Shown: positions 19,426-25,147 of the stretch, piece after piece
Position numbering within the stretch: position 1 is the first letter of the stretch
How the letters are laid out: every line of letters begins with the position of its first letter
Source of the DNA: Antrodiella citrinella
Taxonomy: Eukaryota; Basidiomycota; Agaricomycetes; Polyporales; Steccherinaceae
Length of the DNA: 25,147 nucleotides
Direction of reading: 5' to 3'
Assembly: GCA_004802725.1 (NCBI GenBank)
Contig: SGPM01000372.1
Location: forward strand, 1-25,147
Notes under the pieces: generated by a model
The model's input: the letters and a program-made list of their open reading frames with translations, nothing else
What the model was told of the DNA's origin: nothing
The model's database searches: none
Program-made: the position numbers and the translations under genes

Positions 19426-21462
19426 ATGGCGGCCGCCTCTGCCCCGGACTCTGAGTGGGCTGCAGACGCGAACGAGTCCCTCCATCTCTCTCTTGGTACG
19501 TCCCGTGCACTCGCACTCCCATCTCCTCCTCCTGATCGACGCGTGCAGTGCGAACAAAGGAGGACAAGGCCAGTCTCACCGCCAGAGAAGTCTACGAAGG
19601 CTTCAACCCCACTTTCACCTACCCTGTACGCGTCTCTTTCCCCGCTTCAGCGTCCGTGACTGACTCGCTGACTTGCCGTCTCCCTTGCCCTCAGATCTTT
19701 GGAGAGGATGAAAAGCTGTACGGATACCGAGACCTCGTCGTGGACGTACGTGTGCCACGCCCCTCCCCTTTCATGCATTCGTTCTAACGCCTCATCTCTG
19801 TGGCGCTTCAGCTCAAGTTCGCGTCGGGCTCCCTCGTGCAGTACCTCAAAGTCTCGTACTCGGACAAGCTAGCGTCGTCCTCCGTCGTAGACAACATCGA
19901 GGAGACACTGGCAAAGTTCATTCCCGCAGGTACGTTCTAGCCCCCTCTGGTGGAACCCTACGCCCTTCAGGCCCCCTTACGCTGTTCTTCGCAGGGTACT
20001 ACACGAACGAAGCCGAGTTTGCGAAGCGCGTGGAGACCGACGCGACCGAGTTCAAACCGCTCGGGACCCTCGTTCATTCGTACTCGCGCTCAGCGCACAA
20101 ACTATCGAATTCACGCAAACATACGCCTATCCCGCAGTCGTACAACCCCACGGACGAGGAGATTGTTGATTTTGAAGTCTATCATGTGCGTCTCCCGTGT
20201 GTGCGCCAGGGGACGTGTTGCGCTGACCGCCGGAACAGACTACATGGCGTACACCTGGATTCCGGGAATACCACAAACTCATGCAATTGTTCATTCTACT
20301 GTACATTGAAGGAGGGTCATACATAAACGACGAAGAGGATGCATGGGAGTTTGTTGTCTTGTAAGTCTAAGCTCACTTTTACCTGTCACCCCCGTTTTCA
20401 CAAAGCATTCTTCCCCTCATCTTGCGTCCCTGGCGCATATTACTGTTAGGTTTGAGAAACGCCGCCGGAGAAATTCTCCTGACGTAGCGACGTACCACTT
20501 TGTGGGGTACTCGTCGTTGTATCCGTTCTTCTATTTCCCTGAGAAGACGCGCATGCGTCTAAGGTACGTCCTAACTCGTCCTGGTCGTCTGTGCCCCCAT
20601 TGAGTCTTCCGCAAACAGCCAATTTATCATACTGCCACCGTATCAACAAGAAGGACACGGATGTGAGTGCCCCCTCTCTGCTGTTCTCGTTATGGCGCCG
20701 CGCTGACTCGACATGTCTCCCAGCCGCGCTCTACTGCGCGATCTATCAACACGTCCTGTCCGATCCCGTGGTCGCGGAGCTGACGGTCGAAGACCCGGCG
20801 GAGGCGTTCGAGGATCTCAGGGATCGGAACGACCTAAAGATGCTGCTCAACAACGAGCGGTTCATGCGTGAGGCTGTCGGTGACGACGCGAGTCACTGTG
20901 GGTCGCCCGCGCACCAGCATCACAGTTTGAATGGGAATGGGAACGGTAATGGGCATAATGGGCAGAGTCATNNTGGNGGGGGGAGGGTCGGACGGACGAG
21001 GAACGTGCATCATGAGCGGAGTATGCAGAGGCGGAAAACGTTGGGCAAGTTGGGTCCGCCGGTGGATCGGAAGTGGATGGAGAAGTGGAGGTCGGAGTTG
21101 AAGATCGCTCAGGTATCTCTCTCGTTTTTCTCGGTGCTATAGACTGTGAGTTTGAGTTCGAGGCTGATGTGGTTGGGTTCTGTAGCGACAGTTCAGCCGG
21201 TTGATCGAGATGCTCATCTTGCGGTATATGGACTTCGTGGACGTGCATGCGATGAAGCAATACAGGCTCCAGGTGAAGCAGCGGTTGTATAGGTTTAACT
21301 ATGTGCGTATATGCGCTTCTCTCTACCCTTTCTGACTGTACTGATATGGGCATGTAGGAAATGTTGATGCAACTGGACAAAGATGAACGACAAGCGAAGT
21401 TGGAGGAGACGTTCCAGAGTGTTCGGAAGGACTATGACCGGATCCTCGCGACGATCCATTGA
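19426..21462 (+). CDS. HAT1: Histone acetyltransferase type B catalytic subunit HAT1
   Basis: HAT1 acetylates newly made histone H4 (Lys5 and Lys12) before chromatin assembly, usually with an RbAp46/48-type WD40 partner. Eleven exons (19426-19495, 19549-19625, 19695-19745, 19812-19929, 19995-20185, 20239-20360, 20450-20563, 20619-20662, 20724-21112, 21186-21302, 21358-21462) join to 465 residues. Recognisable blocks are the N-terminal TYPIFGEDEKLYGYRDL, YIEGGSYI, YHFVGYSSLYPFFYFPEKTRMRLSQ in two exons, ILPPYQQEGHGSALY with the acetyl-CoA loop Q257-xx-G-x-G, and VEDPAEAFEDLRDRND (284-299). After that an unusual Asn/Gly/His-rich insert (about 313-350) interrupts the usual fold and contains three ambiguous bases (20972, 20973, 20977). 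The C-terminal helical region QFSRLIEMLILRYMD and YRLQVKQRLYRFNYE follows. Introns are 53-89 nt. Confidence 0.95.
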
Positions 21463-22439
21463 ACGCTCTCGACCTCGACTCAGCCCTCCCTCTTCCTCGC
21501 TCCTGGACTCACCCCCCCCCCCCCTACGTCGTACATACGACCACATGGACGTTTTTCGATCATGGATCTCCCCTTGTCATGTTTGTACCCTCTCGCACAC
21601 TCACTCACTCGCTCACCCCATGTCATTGCCATTTGTCCGCTGCCACCACCAAATAAGTATCGTATACGTTTAACGGATTCTCTGATATCCTTTGTTGCTA
21701 CGCCCCCCGCCCAGTGTCTAGTGTTCACTTGTAACCCCCTCTCTCCTCTCCCTTCCCCTCACCCCACATGTGTTCCGAGCTTGTGATTTCCCTGCCGTCC
21801 CTCCACATTGCCAAACAACGAATGTTTCCCTCCTCTCCCTTCGATCTTCAGATCCCGATTTCCGATCTAAATCACCATGATCTCACGCTCCCACTCCCCA
21901 CGTCCCATGACATCCATACCTCCGCGTCCAAGCGCATCCCCTCCCCTCTCACAAGTGTCAAGCGTATTCGCACAATACTTATTCTCACTCGTGTCCGTCT
22001 TTTGTTTCTGTGTTTTGTGTCTTTTTATGAATTAGTTACTACTCATTGATAATTCTGTTTTTTTCTCGCTTTCTCTGACTACGTTACGCTATCATCGACG
22101 TGCTATTGACCGCTGGAACTTGAAGTGATTGGTGTGAGTGGGTGGTTGAAAGTCGGACTATTTTCTGTGTGGGCGGGTACGATTCCATTCGCGGCACGAT
22201 TCTCACCGAATATGAGAACCGCTTCTTAGCTCACTATCACATATGCATGCGCGAAGCCACCGGTTTAGCTTGTGTTGGTGAGGTATGTTCAGCCTGATAT
22301 CGTTGATAGTCACCTCGATGGCTACTATCCAGCGGATACTTCATGAGTGCTGAACACTTTCGCGACTTTATAAAGTCCCTCTTGCCTTTTTCAAATTCCT
22401 GCACATCGAATCTATCCCGAAGATGATTTGCGACAACAT
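21463..22439. other. HAT1 3' flank, no gene seen
   Basis: The region is C/T-rich with a run of 13 C at 21512-21524 and no frame that resembles a protein. Frames that look open reflect the low-complexity composition. From about 22080 the composition becomes more balanced and may hold upstream sequence of the degraded gene that follows. Confidence 0.45.
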
Positions 22440-23466
22440 ATGACGGGTGGCAAGAGCAGTAGCTTCGAGGTGCACCGAGGGTCGTTGGTAAGTTCCCTAC
22501 TTCTTGTCAATGTTCTGCGCAGTATATTTTCTTGACACTTTGGCAGTGTACTATAACAAGACGAACCAATATAATGGGCCGCCTGAGAAAGAAGACGAGA
22601 ACATCTTGAAGTTCTTCTTTCCTACATGTTGGGTGCCTTAGTATACAGGCGAACATCAGCTTGACCGCTCGGACGACAACAAGCCATTGTTTGAGGAGAA
22701 CGACACGGACAGGGTGATGCTTCGTGCGTTCCACCGGTACACGTTGAGCGCAATGGGGAGCTTTGACGTCGAGGCACTTGAGTTTGAGTGTTTGGTGGAA
22801 TGGGATGCCGGCTACGGTGCAGAGATTTCTGTGAGTCGCTCTTGTTAGATGAGGCTATGGAAATGTCGACGTCTCATTCAGCCATTGTCTTGTTTGTCTA
22901 GGGATACTGCTGGATCAACATTGTCATTGTACCGTTTCCCTTTATACGTGGCCGGTACCATACATGTGTAAAGCCGTCACAATGTCCGTCGTCCTACAAA
23001 TCTCATCGTGGTGATTCAAAATGTCAGTGTAAGCGTTCATAGCTGTGGCATGCAACGTGTGCGCCGTTCGTCACCTTTTTTTGGTCGAACTTCTGCGAGT
23101 TGACTGTCAGTACTGTACGGTCCAACTTTGACCGGCGCCGTTCAGCTACGTGCGCGTTGCGAATTCTCACATCGTTGGTTGGACCTGGTATTTTCTCGCC
23201 AAGTGGAGCAGCTTCGATTCACTCACGATTTACACGAGTCCATGCCTTGGCATATGGCAGAAACGATCGTAAGGCAACGAATAAAATGGTGCGAAGATCA
23301 AAGGAGCACACAGAAGTTGAATAACAACAGGGCGACATTCTACGAGCCCCAGGCCTCGAAGTTCTACATAAGAGATATCGATGCTACCGGTCTCCACAAT
23401 ATTGACAAGGTATGTTTGTACAAATCACATGAAGAATTAGAGTCCAAGTTGGTTGCGTTCCTCTAG
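22440..23466 (+). pseudogene. Degraded gene of unrecognised family
   Basis: Several coding-looking blocks lie in order: a short one ending at a donor near 22487; one at about 22550-22830 containing YYNKTNQYNGPPEKEDEN and, after an in-frame TAG at 22639-22641, GEHQLDRSDDNKPLFEENDT and VEALEFECLVEWDAGYGAEI; a possible intron at 22831-22901; then GYCWINIVIVPFPFIRG; and a last block at about 23144-23466 containing FTHDLHESMPWHMAETI and YIRDIDATGLHNIDK. The first and second blocks do not join in one frame, and the TAG could be a C-to-T change of a Gln codon. The last block overlaps the 3' end of the opposite kinase-like gene by about 30 bp. I do not recognise the family. A live gene with a different exon structure is not excluded. 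Confidence 0.35.
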
Positions 23467-24750
23467 ACGTTCGTTTAGGAGCTGCAACAGCTCCTCGTAT
23501 CCATCTTCAATGTGATAGACCCAATTGCAACCGTCCGATGTAGGAACCAGGGTCGGTCTGAACGGAGTATCCCTATAGAAAACTGAGTACTGAGGTCACG
23601 CAAAAGAGACATGTGTACGTACTTGAAGAACATTTTCATATATGGCTTGTGCAGACTATACGCGATCAAGTTCTTGTCGCGCTTGATCTGCTCGACGGTT
23701 TGACCGTGCGTGGCCATGAGCTTCTGAACTTCTTGATAGAACAGAATGGTCAAGGCCTCAAAATCGTCAGCCGTGTACTCGGGACAGATGTTGAGCCTCA
23801 GCTCTGTGATGTTGTTAATGATGTATTGCGGTGGCATGCCGGGTACTTCATCCTTGCGGACAAAATAAGCTCCACGGTTGAGAGAGAGCCATCCTGCGAG
23901 AGATGATCATTTTTAGTGTTTGTTAGGTCGTTAGTAGCAAAGCTACGTACCACGGTCCCAGAAACCCATCGATGAGGCCAGCGAGTTGATTTCCTCGCAA
24001 TGCGAGGACTCAGCCTCGGTATTTATGTCTTCGTACTTCGGATCGACATGATCCTTGAACACGTAAGTCCATCCGCATTTCTCATCCTTGTGTGGAAGGA
24101 GGGTCAAATCTGTGATGCGATACTGACCGTCCGAGTCGACGAGGACGTTTCGTTCAGCGAAGTCGTCGTGCCGAACACCGAGGGCATGGATAGCTTTTAC
24201 ATGATCCAAGATCTGCGCACTGTAATAGGAGAAACTTCATCTCAGCGAGGATGAACGTATGAAACATGACGTATGGTGCGCACAGGTCTTCGCGTGGCAA
24301 GAAACAGAACGGTAAATCCAGTGGTTTACCGAAGCGTTCGAGTATGAGGCAGTTTATCACGTTGTCCCCCACTTCGTCACTGCATAACATTCCATACAGC
24401 TTTGGGATCGTCTTGCCTTGTAGCACGAAGAGCTTGTTGTATGCTTCGACCTCTGGTCTGTTCTGCTCGATCTTGGCAAATTTGAGAGCGATTTCTAGTG
24501 GTTTCCCTCCATAGTTGCAGACGCCCGCATACACAGTAGATTTGCGCCCAGCGTAGAGAACACCGCTAATGTCAATAGTCTGGGACTCCAGCAAAGTCTC
24601 AGACATAGAGCAGGAATACAGCTGAAAGCCATCACGGAGAGGAAGTCGCGCCACAGGATGATCCTGGCGCATTTTCTCATCGATCTCAGCAGAGATTTTT
24701 ACTGGGTAGCACTGGATAGATGCTTGGGAATAGAGTGTTTCAAGAGACAT
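23437..24750 (-). CDS. Atypical protein-kinase-like protein
   Basis: Exons 24750-24284, 24219-23951, 23893-23623 and 23572-23437 join in frame to 380 residues; introns are 64, 57 and 50 nt. Kinase-fold landmarks: VYAG and IALKFAK with candidate ATP-anchoring Lys90, an acidic helix VEAYNKL, IPKLYGML, hinge-like CLILERFGKPLDLPF, IHALGVRHDDFAERNVLV where His173, Asp175 and Asn180 fit HxDxxxxN, and ITDLT with Asp193 in the DFG position. The Gly-rich loop is poorly conserved and HRD reads HDD, so it belongs to the divergent kinase/phosphotransferase-like proteins expanded in basidiomycetes and may or may not be active. The C-terminal 150 residues, including NICPEYTADDFEALTILFYQ and a charged end EELLQLLNERLEE, are not recognised. 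A broken relative lies at 16305-16835 in opposite orientation. Confidence 0.8.
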
Positions 24751-25147
24751 GGTGTTGGGAACTGATGCTTGCCCTTCTCTTGTGTTAGTCCTTAAGTAAG
24801 GTAGGTCGTCGGTATAAGTTTGTTGTCATAAGTAGGCTGACATAAGCGCGGTTGACAAATCATAATAATAAGGCCGGTTAACTCTCTTAAGTTACGAGGG
24901 TGACCGTATTGTAAGTATTCTATCAAGCTGTGACTCTGAGTACCCGTAGGCTCAGATCAAGCCCCTCACACGGAACGTGAGAGGGGCTTGTCGCAAAGTA
25001 GGGCTTTTGATAGGGACATGTTTTGATAGAAAAATTACTTATGAGTCATAGTCTGACATTGTTACGAGTAAGATCATAGTCTATTCAACTTGATCTCATC
25101 ATCAATGCATGGACCGACCACGCGCTGTACATGCTGGCACATACTTA
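24751..25147. other. Right edge of the window with two adjacent hairpins
   Basis: No gene is seen. At 24936-24955 CTGAG and CTCAG bracket a 10-nt loop. At 24958-24990 CAAGCCCCTC pairs with GAGGGGCTTG, then an A-A mismatch, then CACG/CGTG closing a GAA loop, giving 14 pairs in all. The rest is AT-rich. The hairpin resembles a bacterial terminator in shape but the context is eukaryotic, so its role is unknown. Confidence 0.6.

Noticed and set aside
21481..21673. Short open frames over the 13-C run downstream of HAT1
   Set aside because: They are low-complexity and lie directly after the HAT1 stop; most likely 3' untranslated sequence.
24958..24990. Bacterial-type rho-independent terminator
   Set aside because: No T-run follows the stem and all surrounding genes are intron-bearing fungal genes.

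Overview
The window looks like nuclear DNA of a mushroom-type basidiomycete (Agaricomycetes). Coding sequences are cut by many short GT-AG introns (about 50-70 nt), the tRNA carries a tiny intron after position 37, and the transposase families (a hAT element and a Plavaka/CACTA-like element) are typical of that group. Species cannot be named from the sequence alone.

Layout. 340-2041: a 5'-truncated hAT transposase with an in-frame stop. 2042-7162: a gene-poor nest of decayed repeats, partly CpG-poor, holding inverted related copies, a 31-bp tandem array, palindromes and one genuine tRNA-Ser(AGA). 7163-10417 (minus): a Plavaka-type transposase whose five exons join into one open frame of 1,013 codons, followed upstream by 18-bp and ~50-bp repeats. 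11350-15791: two convergent genes, a DUF6532-like protein (plus) and an AT-hook/Cys-motif protein (minus). A 703-bp MITE-like element with TA duplication sits exactly at their shared 3' junction and supplies the last 54 codons and stop of the minus gene. 16305-16835: a broken kinase-like pseudogene.

17398-21462 is conserved housekeeping sequence: glutathione reductase (six exons, 469 aa) then, in tandem, the type B histone acetyltransferase HAT1 (eleven exons, 465 aa). The reductase has an AUG-free, in-frame 5' leader that resembles a mitochondrial presequence. 22440-23466 holds a degraded unrecognised gene, and 23437-24750 (minus) an intact atypical kinase-like gene, the full-length relative of the pseudogene at 16.3 kb. 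A strong hairpin lies at 24936-24990.

The most notable points are these: every isolated ambiguous base (N) lies at a position compatible with a CpG site; differences between repeat copies are almost all transitions; the DUF6532/AT-hook pair lies beside the transposase; and the reductase may have a non-AUG mitochondrial form. All exon models were built by eye from splice signals and frame continuity, with no database search.
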